Origin: Anthoceros angustus
Taxonomy: Eukaryota > Streptophyta > Anthocerotopsida > Anthocerotales > Anthocerotaceae
Direction: 5' to 3'
DNA: 64,000 bases
NCBI GenBank assembly: GCA_010909165.1
Contig: MU008195.1
Span: forward strand, 372,001 to 436,000
Position numbers and translations under genes: made by a program. Positions 1 to 9,942 of the stretch are shown in pieces. Each line of letters starts with the position of its first letter. Within the stretch, counting starts at the first letter, position 1. The notes beneath the pieces are model-generated. The model saw only the letters and a list, made by a program, of their open reading frames with translations, was not told where the DNA came from and made no database searches.

Positions 1-154
1 TTCGCCCCCACGGAAGCCTGGAAGCTGCGTGCTTTGAGCTTTTGTGAGATAGCTCCTTGTTGTGTGTGTTTGTGGACGTTTGAATCCTCCTTGTGATCTA
101 CATCATCCTTTGTTTCTTGTGATCTGCATCATCCTCTGCTTCATTCGTCTCCTT

Positions 155-440
155 GCGTCCGATTGCGCTGCTGCTGCCGTTGCAGGACGAAGCTGCCTCA
201 ATTGTTGTGCTGTTACTGCAAAAGGAGCATACGCATCCGTCTGTGTTGTTGCTGCAGAAGAATAAGCTGCATCTGCATCCCACTGGGGTTGCTGCTGCTG
301 CAGAAGGAGGAATCTGCATCCGATTGTTTTGCTGCTGGTGCGGAAAGAAGGAATCTGCATCCGATTGCGCTGCTGGTGCTGGACGAAGAAGCTGCATCCA
401 AACCTGGAGCCTGTGAAGCGATTTGGAGTTGGAATTGCAT
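155..440 (+). repeat. RLK leader minisatellite, about 41-bp units
   Basis: About six imperfect direct repeats in the RLK 5' leader start near 155, 197, 233, 275, 316 and 358. Each carries a core like GCATCCGATTG followed by CTGCTG-rich sequence and a GAAG-rich end. The repeats are kept in units B (12,690-12,960) and C (24,785-25,070). They are also seen in reverse orientation near the decayed RLK at 43,680-43,890. Open frames on both strands here are a by-product of the trinucleotide-like composition. Confidence 0.8.
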
Positions 441-472
441 GGGGTGCCTTGATTAAGGAAGAAGGCTGGATC

Positions 473-3303
473 ATGGGAGACGCCGGCCATGGATGTTCCT
501 CCTCTCGATCTTCATCCTCATCCTGGCGGGAGGGGCGGAGGGACGACGAATGCACCGACCTCACGGCCCTGCTGGCCGTGAAAGCCGCGCTGGTGGATCC
601 AACCGGGAGCCAGTCAACTGGCAGGGGACGATCCTTGCGGCGCCGGGCGTGGCGGGGGTAATCTGCGAGCAAAATGCGCAGGGAGTGGGAACGGTGATTG
701 AGCTACGTCTCTTCCGCATGGGGCTGCAGGGCGTGCTGGCTCCGGAGGTCGGGAATCTGCAGAACCTGGTGACACTGGATGATGTGAACAGCATCTCGGG
801 AGCTTGCCACCTCCATCGGCAACCTCCCGCCCCTCCAGCTCCTGCTACTGAGCGGCAACAACATGACAGGCCCGTTGCCTCCCGAACTGGGCCGGCTCGC
901 GACCCTCATCCGGCTCCAGGTGGACCAGAACAAATTCACCGGCCAGATCCCGACCACCTTCACCAACTTGCTCGCCATCCAGCACTTCCACCTCAACAAC
1001 AACTCCTCTCCGGCACCATCCTGTCAGGCATCGGCTCTCCCGAACGCGATGCACCTCCTGGTGGACAACAATCAGCTCACGGGAGCATCCTGACCTCGCC
1101 AACAGCTCCACCTCGAAATTCTCCAGCTGGACAACAACCCCTGCCTGGGCAGCCCATCCTGAGCTCCTTCGGCGAACCTGGAAGTTCCTGGCCCTCCTCA
1201 AGCTCAGCATGTGGGGGTGCCATTCCAGGGCAACATCCCCTGGCTCCGCAACATCCCTCCTCAAGTTCCTGGATCTGAGCCAGAACTCCTTTCCGGCACC
1301 ATCCCGGTGCTCTCCCTCCCCAACCTCACCTCCATCTACCTTCTTCCAACAACCTCTCCCAGGACATAGGCGGGCTAACCCTAGGGCCCGCTCCCATCCC
1401 TCCAGGCCCTCTTCCTCTCCAACAACAACCTGAGCGGTACGCGGACATCCCGTGTCCCTGCTGGCGCTCTCCTCAACCGGCACCGGCGCCTTCCCCGTCT
1501 CAACCCTGGACCTGCAGAACAACCACATCTCCGACTTCAAGGCCGGGGAGAACGTCACGCTCTGGCTGAGCGGGAACCCTAGGTGTTCGGGCGACAGCGC
1601 CAATTTCGAAGACTGCAAGGTGCAGTCGGAGAGCAGCTTCCCCCAGCCAGTCCTGGACTCCGACGGCAACAACAGGACGTTGTCAGACGCGGGCGGGTGC
1701 AGCGCTCTCCTCTGCCCCGGCCAGTTCCAGTACTCCTGGGCCGTGGACGGCCAGGCCTGCAGCTGCAGGCTCCCGTCACGCTCCGCCTCCGGCTCAAGAG
1801 CCCCAGCTTCCGTGTTCGCGCCCTTGGTGAGCAGATTCGAGAGCCACATCGCGGACGCCATCTCCACGGCCAGCAACGGAAACCTCCAGCTTCCCGTGGA
1901 GCTGGTGCACGTGCGGAACTATACCTGGCAGCCGGGGCCGAGGGTGGAGCCTTCCTCCAGCTCTTCCCGAACGGAACGGAGTTCGTGGCCGCGCAGGCGG
2001 AGGTTCTGATCACGCTCTTCGCGACCTGGAAGCTCCCGGACAACAAGGTGTTCGGGCCCGTGGAGTTGATGGATTTCCTCCCCGGGTGCATGGCGCCGCG
2101 GGGTCCCCGGGGCGGGTCCGTTGGGGCGGGCGGCTCGGGCCGGGGCCGTGGCGGGCGCGGTGGCGGCTGCGGTGCTGGGAACGGCGGGGCTGGCGGGGCT
2201 GGCTGGGGCGTGGTACGTGAGGAGGAGGAAGGAGAGGGAGGGCGGCGCCCGTCAGGCGCGGCCTGCTGGGCGGCGACCGCAGCAGCGTGCAGATCACGGG
2301 CGTAAAGGAGTTCACGTTCCAGGAGCTGAGCGATGCGACGGAGGGGTTCAGCGACAAGCGGGGATCGGGCGGGAGGCTACGGGAAGGTGTACCATGGGGA
2401 GCTGGCGGAGGAGGGGCAGGTGGCCATCAAGCGCGCAGGAAGGAGCTTGCAGGAAGCCGGGAATTCTACACCGAGATCGAGCTGCTGTCGCGGTGCATCA
2501 CCGGAACCTGGTGAAGCTGGTTGGATACTGCCATGACCAGGGGAGCAGATGCTGGTGTACGAGTAGGAGGGGAACGTTGCGGGATAATCTGTCCGCGAAG
2601 CCGGGGCTGGATATGGTGACGCGGCTGCGCATTGCGCTGGGGAGCGCCAAGGGATCGCGTACCTGCACAACGAGGCCAACCCGCCGATCTTCCACCGGGA
2701 CATCAAGGCCACCAACATCCTGCTGGACCGTAAGCGGAATGCCAAGGTGGCGGATTTCGGCTCTCCAAGCTGGCGCCCGCGCCGGACCAGGAGGGATCTG
2801 GGCCGGGGCATGTCTCCACCGTCGTGAAGGGGACGCCCGGGTACCTGGACCCCGAGTACTTCCTCACCCACAAGCTCACGGACAAGAGCGATGTTTACAG
2901 CTTCGGGGTCGTGCTCCTGGAGCTCATCACCGGGCTGCACCCCATCTCCCACGGGAAGAACATCGTGCGCGAAGTGAACACGGCCTTCGAATCCGGCACC
3001 GTGCTGGACATTGTGGATCCTCGCATGGGCCCTTACCTACCCGAGCTCATTCACCCGCTGGTGAGCCTCGCCGTGAGCTGCTGCCAGGACAACCCCGATA
3101 AGCGGCCCGGCATCGTCGAGGTGGTGCGGGACCTGGATGACATTTGGCACACCATGCCCTGGGGCGTCTCCACCGATACTGAGGGTTCAGCGCGTGTGCA
3201 CTCCAAGGGGCCTCCGCGAGCCCGCTTTCAGGATGATAACTCCGACATCTCCATTGCCGGCGGGATCACCAGCGGCACAGTTATCGACGTCATTCCCCGA
3301 TAG
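473..3303 (+). pseudogene. LRR receptor-like kinase, copy A (chimeric; frameshifted as assembled)
   Basis: This is an LRR-VIII-1-like receptor kinase (the At1g06840 family, recognised from memory), with no intron visible. The order is: signal peptide (FLLSIFILILAGGAEG), LRR N-cap (LTALLAVKAALVDPTGS), LRRs, a Cys-containing juxtamembrane module (VTLRLRLKSPS-like at about 1,770-1,810), a Gly/Ala-rich membrane segment (2,110-2,230) and the kinase. The end is clean from about 2,824: DPEY, DVYSFG and a tail ending VIDVIPR. Many 1-2 base indels break the frame between 480 and 2,820. The 5' part up to about 2,732 matches copy C, while the part from 2,755 to the stop matches copy B, so the gene is a hybrid. 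The start at 473 is chosen because it precedes the hydrophobic signal peptide. The frameshifts may be consensus errors rather than real lesions. Confidence 0.85.
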
Positions 3304-4239
3304 TACCAGAAGTGCATGAGCCAAACACGGCATCATAATCTTGTATTTCCACCAGTCTTCCATGACTGAGATAAGCCTGGCAATGCTAAAGCGTTGCTGC
3401 AATTTGTGATGCCACAAGTTGCGAACACAAGACGCTGAAGAGTGAAATGCTGAAGTGATTCAACTGTTAAGCCCTCTCACAAACCGCAAAATCATGAGGT
3501 TTCTGGTGTCAGCTAGGAGCGAAAGACTATGCTTCTGTGTTCATCATGGCGGCCAAGCCAACTCCGATGAACTATGCTTTTGCATCATCCACCAGCCGCT
3601 TAGACTAGCAGTCAGAAAGGAAAAGAAAAAGTTACTCACACATGTCAGGCGACGATATCGTAGAGGCCTCTCGGATGTATGAAGCCTAAAAAACTTCATA
3701 CGCCAGAACACAAGTTACCAGCAGCAATAGATACCATGAATGACGCTGGCACCTGCAACCGAGTCTGAATGCAGACCTTCTGCGCTGGAAAAGCATGTTG
3801 CGTTCCGTCATTCATCATCTGCCACCAAACACAAACAGTGACGACTCAACCGTTACCTACATCTATATGTGCCAAACCGGTTACCTTCACCCATTTACAG
3901 AGAATTAAGGTGAAGATCTGGCAGCCCCGTACAACACACCACAAATTGCCAAACAGCACCCACCAAGACCTACTCCAAAAATGTGTTGACCTTTAATTGC
4001 TGGCTACATTGCGCAATTCTGTGATAAAACACCATTCAGCACTGAGGGAACAAAAGGAGCTTGATGCCACTCCCATCCCTAACAAATTGTCACTGCACCA
4101 TGTTAGACACCTTCCGTCAGCAACCGATATCACTCAAGTAGCCTCAGCTGCACGACAGGCAGCGACAGCTCCTTCACTTAGAAGATTGTGTCATTCTCTT
4201 AATAGCTCGCATACGTTGTGCCTCAACATTAGCTGCCAC
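3304..4239. other. RLK A 3' flank, noncoding, part of a dispersed repeat
   Basis: No convincing gene is present. The segment 3,390-4,325 recurs as a direct repeat at about 9,020-9,945 in the same unit, in unit B, and more diverged after RLK C (28,290-29,165). A piece of it (3,440-3,620) also appears inverted at 35,655-35,830. In the intact arrangement after RLK C this is the interval between the RLK stop and the converging OST4 gene. A short open stretch starting MAAKPTPMNYAF at 3,545 is shared by the array copies but does not extend. Confidence 0.7.
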
Positions 4240-4324
4240 CTTCGTACGTGATAGACAACTACCAACACAGAGATGCTAATCCCTAAAGGTTGGCGAGACA
4301 ACTGAGATCTTGGTCGTCAATCAT
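4240..4324 (-). pseudogene. OST4: OST4 pseudogene, unit A proximal
   Basis: On the minus strand from 4,324 the frame reads MIDDQDLSCLANL then a stop. It continues, frame-shifted, into remnants of the membrane helix, and the ADPKYEGG tail is missing. This matches the start of the intact OST4 at 29,046-29,162 ([15 protein letters not shown]). It is a decayed copy of oligosaccharyltransferase subunit 4 carried in the RLK 3' flank. Confidence 0.8.
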
Positions 4325-4571
4325 CTGCGTATGACCAAGCAATCAACAAAACCACCACAAACATACACACAACCGACCCCGAAGGACCCTCGCACTCTGA
4401 AGAACATCAACCCATCCAGACCTCACCACCATGAAACCGCCAGGCGACAGGCAGAGGGCCTGCAAAGAAGAAGAAGAAGAATTATCAGAAGTAAGCTACA
4501 GATCAGATCTTGGCTCCGTGGGAAATCCTACGCAACATACTTTATACAATTTTGACCCAGATTTAGCCAAT

Positions 4572-4656
4572 TCCGTTGTAGTGTAGAGTGGATGGGGTCC
4601 GTGGGAAAACTCTAGACAAAATAGTTGATAGAATTTTAAATCCAGCCATAATCAAA
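4572..4656 (+). repeat. Diverged tandem copy of the tRNA-Glu 5' end and flank
   Basis: The sequence from about 4,520 (ccgtgggaaatcctacg) to 4,605 resembles the following stretch (ccgtgggaaaactctag, 4,602-4,680). Both run into TCCGTTGTAGT, the 5' acceptor strand of the tRNA. A roughly 85-90 bp duplication therefore copied the upstream flank plus the 5' half of a tRNA-Glu, leaving a truncated relic at 4,572. The same arrangement is in unit B at 16,756-16,840. Confidence 0.6.
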
Positions 4657-4727
4657 TCCGTTGTAGTCTAGACGGTTAGGATACTCGGCTCTCACCCGAG
4701 CGACCCGGGTTCGAGTCCAGCAACGGA
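4657..4727 (+). tRNA. tRNA-Glu (CTC), T arm damaged
   Basis: Acceptor strands TCCGTTG and CAACGGA pair. The anticodon stem is CTCGG/CCGAG around the loop CTCTCAC, giving anticodon CTC. Relative to the unit B copy (72 nt) this one is 71 nt. The 3' T-stem strand reads CCAG instead of CCCGG, so the T stem cannot form fully. The downstream T run is TTT here but TTTT in unit B. Either this copy is dying or both differences are consensus errors. Confidence 0.85.
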
Positions 4728-4749
4728 AGGTTTACACTCTTGCTCCGGA

Positions 4750-5432
4750 TGGGAGTTTCTGAGGTTCAGATGTTTTTCACTTTTCAGTCCGTAGAGTCCG
4801 TCGGTGGAGACTTTGGTTTTCAGAGCCTCTTCGACCACTTTTTCACTCTTCATTCCGCAGAGTGCAAGATTTCAGGCCAAACTCAGCACAGTCCAGATGG
4901 TTCACAGGAATCGCGTCGCAAACCGCACAATCCAAACATTCTTCGAAAGCTCTGGTGTTTTGCAATTCGACTGTGTTAGTCCTCTCTATGGAAGATGTTG
5001 GAAGTAAAAATACACTTTGGTCCGCTGGCCGGCACAAGTACCTGTCCCGCAATTTCCCACATTGGTGGAGCAGGTTTCAGCAGCTGGTTAGCGAGGAACG
5101 ACGTCGACAACGGTGCCGCTGAGGAGCACGTCGGTGTGGTTGAAGTTGTCGGAGTTCTAATCTTGACTGCGGTGGCGAGGCGGCTTAGCCTGCAGACCTG
5201 CTGAAGCCTCGATATCTGTGGACACATCCCAGGGCATTGTGCGCCATATATCATCCAAGTCGCGGACCTCCTCAAGAATCGAGGGCCGCTTGTCGGGGTC
5301 ATCCTGGCAGCAGCTGATGGCCAGGCTCACCAGCGGCTGGAACACCTCAGACGAGAATGCTCCCATCTGGGGATCCACTACATGCAGCACAGTGTCGGAG
5401 TCATATGCCGTCTTCACCTCGCGCACCTTCAG
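4750..5432 (-). pseudogene. Inverted 3' fragment of a C-type RLK, unit A
   Basis: On the minus strand from 5,432 the frame reads REVKTAYDSDTVLHVVDPQM and runs through SCCQDDPDKRPSILEEVRD to QAKPPRHRSQD, then shifts within the tail. This is kinase subdomains X-XI and the C-terminus of copy C (27,645-27,980). Downstream it continues into homology with the RLK C 3' flank (to about 28,290). The 5' break falls at GTGCGCGAGG. No promoter, ectodomain or catalytic loop is present, so it is a dead inverted fragment. Confidence 0.88.
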
Positions 5433-6446
5433 TGCTTATTTACAAAAACACCCCCCATCGGGTATATTCCCCAATCGAAAATTCCAGTCCACCCCCTAAT
5501 CTAGTTTGGAGTGTGCAAAAGCCTATCACAGCCACAGGAATTGGAGCCTCTCCTTTCCTCCGTGATGGCTTTCTTTCGCCAGCGGGTTTTCATAGCTCTG
5601 CACAAAGTGCTATTATAGTTCTGCAGAAAGCGCTACTATAGCTCTTCAGAAAGCGCTGGCTAACGCTATTTATAGGATGACTATGTGTACAGGATTAGCG
5701 ACTTCTTCGGCACCGGTGATAGGTAGGCCCTTCATCATCCCTGATCACAATATTATTAATAGGTAGTTAGGGAAAAGGCATTCGAGGGGACTAGGACTTC
5801 TCTTTTTACTATTAGTCCTTTTTGGGTTGTTCCTCCTCGGACTTCAGGGGTAGATGGGATTCCTCATCTCGCCTATTAATAACGTCTACTCTTCTCTCCT
5901 TTAGAGGTCCCATTCAGGGAGGTGTCCGATTATATTTTCCCTATTTAAAACTAATAATAATATTATAAACTTTAAAATCAAAAATACCCAAAAAGAAAAA
6001 TTTAAATTTTGATTGATAGGTTTCACTAAAAATAATTTTTACCACTTCTCTATATAGTTGTTTGAAAGCTAGCACTCTCTCTAAGCAACATCAAAAACCT
6101 CTACCTATCATAAAGGAAAAGCCTAGCTTAAGAGTCTTCAATCACACCTAAAAGTCTATTATGCTTTGAAATAATCGATTCTTTTTTCTTTCTTTTTTAA
6201 TATTTTTTAGTAAAAGAATTAGAAATCCCATTTAGGGAGGTGAAACTAACATGAATATATGTTTCAAAAGGTCCCAATTACCATTTAGGGAAAAGTCCCA
6301 TTTATTACATTGTAAACTAAAGGGAGTAGGATGGGAGGTCCCATTTAGAGAGGAATCCAATTTATAGAGTTCGAATTAGAGGGCATTTGTATTTTGAATT
6401 AAAGCCCGTCCTGCTACTTCTACATCGTACATATATGGTTGCAGTG
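5433..6446. other. AT-rich insertion, no gene
   Basis: Composition shifts sharply from the GC-rich RLK sequence to AT-rich. Three tandem 23-bp repeats (5,591-5,659; e.g. tatagttctgcagaaagcgc) occur near its left side. Between 5,900 and 6,360 a short near-palindromic motif of the form TCCCATTTAGGGA recurs about five times with variations. I see no coding region, and the block resembles transposon-derived sequence without identifiable termini. Confidence 0.55.
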
Positions 6447-6716
6447 TCAGTGCTTTCCAGCCCACACACTTACACTTTCCAGCCCACATAGAGCCCGCAA
6501 AGTGAAATCATAGATCTCTGTGCCCATGTGCCGAACGAGGGTTGGAATTCCTGCCTTACACATGGCCACAATAGCCAACCTCTCCGGATCCTTGTCGACC
6601 AGCTTGTCCAGAAGGCGCAGCGCTAGCTCCTTGTTCAGCTTGCAGTTCCTTGACTTTGTACCATGAGTTACCCTATAGGAGCAATCGTCTAGGGTGAAAA
6701 CTATATAACGGCACAC
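6447..6716 (-). pseudogene. Fragment with conserved peptide LNKELALRLLDKLVDKDPER, left copy, unit A
   Basis: The frame contains LNKELALRLLDKLVDKDPER followed by LAIVAMCKAGIPTLVRHMG. A related stretch (LNKELELRLLDKLVSKDPDR) lies on the same strand at about 8,470-8,715, so two roughly 280-bp direct repeats flank the OTU gene. The pattern is weakly like a helical (ARM/HEAT-type) repeat protein, but I do not recognise the family. In unit B the copy at 18,575-18,830 is full of small gaps. Confidence 0.4.
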
Positions 6717-7200
6717 TAGTTAAACACTAACTGCGACTAGCTTGTAGTGTTGTTCCATGATATCCTTTCTTTCAATCCTAATTAAGAGTTGGTGTACATG
6801 CGCCTGTCCAGTAGATGTGACCACGATTCCGTCAAGCAAAGGTGGGCTGGAAGAAGGTGCTGTCAGATTGGACACAGGTGAGATGGACGACACAATTAAA
6901 ACACGCCCTCCACCCCTCTCCACCTGGACTAAGAAGCAGCGATAATTGCAGATGATGGTCTCAAGTGCTGTTGCTCAAATGGTTCAGTATGCAACAATCA
7001 AAGTCTGCATGCAAGTAGGGACTATACATGCAAGCCTGGCAACTAAAAAGCAGGCCATTGTTAAGAGATAACTCTTGATATTAGAAAGTTTTTTGAAATA
7101 AACTATAAATAAAGATAGAATAGAACTCAACTACAATAATATTTATAACCATAGTTTCAAATATATTTCTCAATAAAATACCTATTCAATGTATAAAGAG
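6717..7200. other. AT-rich spacer, nothing recognised
   Basis: AT-rich sequence downstream of the OTU gene with no open frame of substance and no structured RNA that I recognise. It probably includes the 3' untranslated region of the OTU gene. Confidence 0.5.
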
Positions 7201-7947
7201 CTAATGAGGTGATAATTGTATAAAATTATAATGAGAGTTGCCATTGTACCATACACTGATGGTACGTGATTTTTCCTTTTTAAATTCAATGGGTTCATAT
7301 TTCGCAAGAAACATGACCCCTCCTTGACATTTGACATAAACTGAGATTGATGTTTTTAAGACTTGCGCTAACATCAAGAGCTCTAATTCGCCACCCCACT
7401 CCGTGACCATACTCATCCTCTTAATATAATTGTCTATGTCGCCCTCTACTAAATCTTTGTAGGTATCTCGATGGCTTTCTAATTCAGTCATAGCCCTTTT
7501 GCGTAAAACATCTGCCACGCGGCCTTGACTAGCGTTATCTAACTTCCCATAAAAGTATGCCCCAGCGACAGCTCTGAACAAACATTTTCCATCCCCTTCA
7601 ACATGAATGATCTTGTATTCATTTGGTTGCAATATTTTCCTATCAATGGGTGATGTGAAACTCTCTGAAACAACCTTCGATTTGGCTGCACTGCGTTCAT
7701 GTGGGATCTTTGCAAGTGTGAAGCTCTTTGAAACAACCTTCGACTTCTCTAAACTAGTATTCGCCGCACTCCGTTCACATGGGATTCTTGCGGATGTGCA
7801 TCTCTTTGAAACAACCTCGGACTTTGCTGAACCAATATTTGGTTCGTGTGTGATCTTTGCTTTTTTTTTACGCTCTAATATAGACAAATCTTTCTTTGAA
7901 TCAAAATCGGAAGGAGAGAGTTTTCTCTTGGCGCTTGATTGAACCAT
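7201..7947 (-). CDS. OTU-domain cysteine protease (deubiquitinase-like), unit A
   Basis: A 248-residue single-exon frame; the start at MVQSSAKRKLSPSD is chosen over an upstream AUG that would add a hydrophobic leader. The C-terminal half is an OTU fold. HVEGDGKCLFRAVAG carries the catalytic Asp/Cys motif, a middle block follows (EWGGELELLMLAQVLKTSIS), and WYNGNSHYNFI near the end carries the catalytic His. OTU proteins hydrolyse ubiquitin linkages. The N-terminal part is lysine/serine rich and contains about three degenerate repeats of the type VVSKSFTLAKIPHERSAAKS. The gene sits in an AT-rich insertion between two direct repeats, unlike its GC-rich neighbours, so transposon carriage is plausible. 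The unit B copy is frameshifted. Confidence 0.82.
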   Translation of the reverse strand: MVQSSAKRKLSPSDFDSKKDLSILERKKKAKITHEPNIGSAKSEVVSKRCTSARIPCERSAANTSLEKSKVVSKSFTLAKIPHERSAAKSKVVSESFTSPIDRKILQPNEYKIIHVEGDGKCLFRAVAGAYFYGKLDNASQGRVADVLRKRAMTELESHRDTYKDLVEGDIDNYIKRMSMVTEWGGELELLMLAQVLKTSISVYVKCQGGVMFLAKYEPIEFKKEKSRTISVWYNGNSHYNFIQLSPH

Positions 7948-8454
7948 CTTTAAAAATATCATATACTGTATATACAACACAACGAACATATATAGCCTTC
8001 AACATGGGGCTTACGACCTTGGTCTTTGAATATTGTAAATATATTGATTAAAAGGGGCTTAAGACCTTGGTCTTGAACTTTGTAAAAACTTAAAATAAAA
8101 GAATGGGCCATGCATATGCATTCTACACAAAGCAGTTGCTTCTCCCTATACACTTGTACTATATGTAGCTTTGTGTGCCAAGAACACTACGAGTTGCTAA
8201 TAAAGGGCTGGGATTACGTTAAACTAGTCCGGGTTTGGTTAATCAATGAACTTGCTAACGATTGCAAATACTGTCACGGGAAATAAAAATGCGAGTGAGA
8301 TTGAAAAGCTTCGCTCAAGAGGGACTCCCAATTGTGCTTGGTGCAATTCTATATTCGAAGCAATTGGGCAACACACTGGCGAGTTTTCGTTGTACAACCA
8401 CTGGGCACAACAAACACAAGTTGGTTGATAATACCAGCTTGAATTAAAGCCAGT
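7948..8454. other. AT-rich upstream region of the OTU gene
   Basis: Intergenic. Two short repeats of a phrase like gacctTGGTCTT(GAA/TGAA) occur at 8,018-8,080. Nothing else is identifiable. Sequence 8,100-8,440 is shared with unit B at about 20,205-20,545. Confidence 0.45.
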
Positions 8455-8469
8455 CTTGCTATTTCTACA

Positions 8470-8715
8470 TCCTATGGTTGTAGTGTTAGTGCTTTCCAGC
8501 TCACACAGAGCCCCCAGAGTGGAAGCACAGATCTCTGTACCCATGTGCTGAACGAGGATCGGACGTGGCCACAATAGCCACGTCCTGTCTTGCACGTGGC
8601 CACAATAGCCAACCTGTCCGGGTCCTTGCTGACCAGCTTGTCCAGAAGGCGCAGCTCCAGCTCCTTGTTTAGCTTGCAGTTCCTTGACTTTGCACCACGA
8701 GTTACCCTATAGGAG
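8470..8715 (-). pseudogene. Fragment with conserved peptide LNKELELRLLDKLVSKDPDR, right copy, unit A
   Basis: The minus strand encodes CKLNKELELRLLDKLVSK followed by DPDRLAIVATCKT, and then a short tandem duplication of roughly 24 bases (ggccacaatagccacgtcc-type) that breaks the frame. It is the right-hand partner of the repeat at 6,447-6,716, and the two flank the OTU gene. Unit B counterpart: about 20,580-20,830. Confidence 0.4.
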
Positions 8716-8720
8716 CAATC

Positions 8721-9844
8721 GGCATGCTGCAGGAATGGTGGCTTTGATGAATGCTAGCGTCAATGAATGCTAGCACCATCAAAGCACGGAATGCTGGCTT
8801 CATCGAAGCAGGAACAGAAGAAGAAGAATAACATCTTAGACTAAGCAACGAACATGAAGGACCATCTCAAAGCCCAGGACCTTGAGCACACCGTTCGGAC
8901 ATCCAGCACAAAGATCCGTGCAATCACGAGGCCAATTTCTCGAAAGTGGAAATCGTGCAGTCGCAAGTTTCTCCGCAACCGATGTGGGGATTTCTGTGCA
9001 CAGGCCACCATTTCTGTACACAGGCCAAGCATTGCTGCAATTTGTGATGCCACAAGTTGCGAACACAAGACGCTGAACAGTGAAACGCTGGAGTGATTCA
9101 ACTGTTACACCGCAAAATCATGACGATTCTGGTGTCAGTTAGGAGCGAAAGACTATGCTTCTGTGTTCATCATGGCGGCCAAGCCAACTCCGATGAACTA
9201 TGCTTTTGCATCATCCACCAGCGCCTTAGACTAGCAGTCAGAAGGGAAAAGAAACAGTTACTCACTCATGTCAGGCGACGAGGCCTCTCGGAGGTATGAA
9301 CCCTATAAAGCTTCATAGGCCAGAACACAAGTTACCAGCAGCAGTGGATATCATGCATGACGCTGGCACCTGTAACCGAGTCTGAATGCAGGCCTTCTGC
9401 GCTGGAAAAAGCATGTTGCAGTCCGTTATTCATCATCTGCCACCATACCTTAACAGTGACGACTCAACCGTTACCTGCATCTATATGCGCCAAATCGGTT
9501 ACCTTCACTCATTTGCAGAGAGCTAAGGTGAAGATTTGGCAGCCCCATACAACACACCACAAATTGCCAAACAGCACCCAGCAAGACCTACTCCAAAAAG
9601 TGTTGACCTCTAATCGCTGGCTACATTGCGCAATTCGGTGACAATACACCATTCGGCACTGGGGAACAAAGGGGCTTGATGCCGCTTCTACCCTAACAAG
9701 TTGTGAGGGCCCTATGTTAGACACCTCCGTCAGCAACTCGAGTAGCCTCAGCTGCACCACAGGCAGCGACAGCTCCTTCACTTAGAATATTATGTCTTTC
9801 TCTTCATAGCTCGCACACGTTGTGTCTCAACATCAGCTGCCACC
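8721..9844. other. Spacer; right half is the second copy of the RLK 3' flank
   Basis: 8,721-9,020 is unassigned. From about 9,020 (gctgcaatttgtgatgccac) the sequence repeats the RLK 3' flank seen at 3,390 onward. No RLK precedes it here, so this is the residue of a former RLK-OST4 module whose kinase gene was lost or replaced. Confidence 0.6.
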
Positions 9845-9942
9845 TCAGTACTTGGGATCCGCCACCACATAGTGATAGACAACTACCAACACAAAGATGC
9901 TAAAAGCTTGGCGAGAAAACCTAGATCTCGGTCGTCAATCAT
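9845..9942 (-). pseudogene. OST4: OST4 pseudogene, unit A distal
   Basis: The minus strand from 9,942 reads MIDDRDLGFLAKL, then a frame shift, then SIFVLVVVYHYV-like and ADPKY followed by a stop. It keeps most of the OST4 helix, but a net loss of about 7 nt disrupts the frame and the last few residues are absent. It is better preserved than the copy at 4,240. Confidence 0.82.

Noticed and set aside
98-672. Long overlapping frames on both strands in the RLK leader (Cys/Leu or Gln/Ser rich)
   Set aside because: They follow the CTG/CAG-like minisatellite in every frame and differ between copies; no family pattern.
3545-3604. Short conserved peptide MAAKPTPMNYAFASSTS in the RLK 3' flank
   Set aside because: Open for under 20 codons, changed in the flank of RLK C, and part of a noncoding dispersed repeat. 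Similarity between copies is explained by recent duplication.
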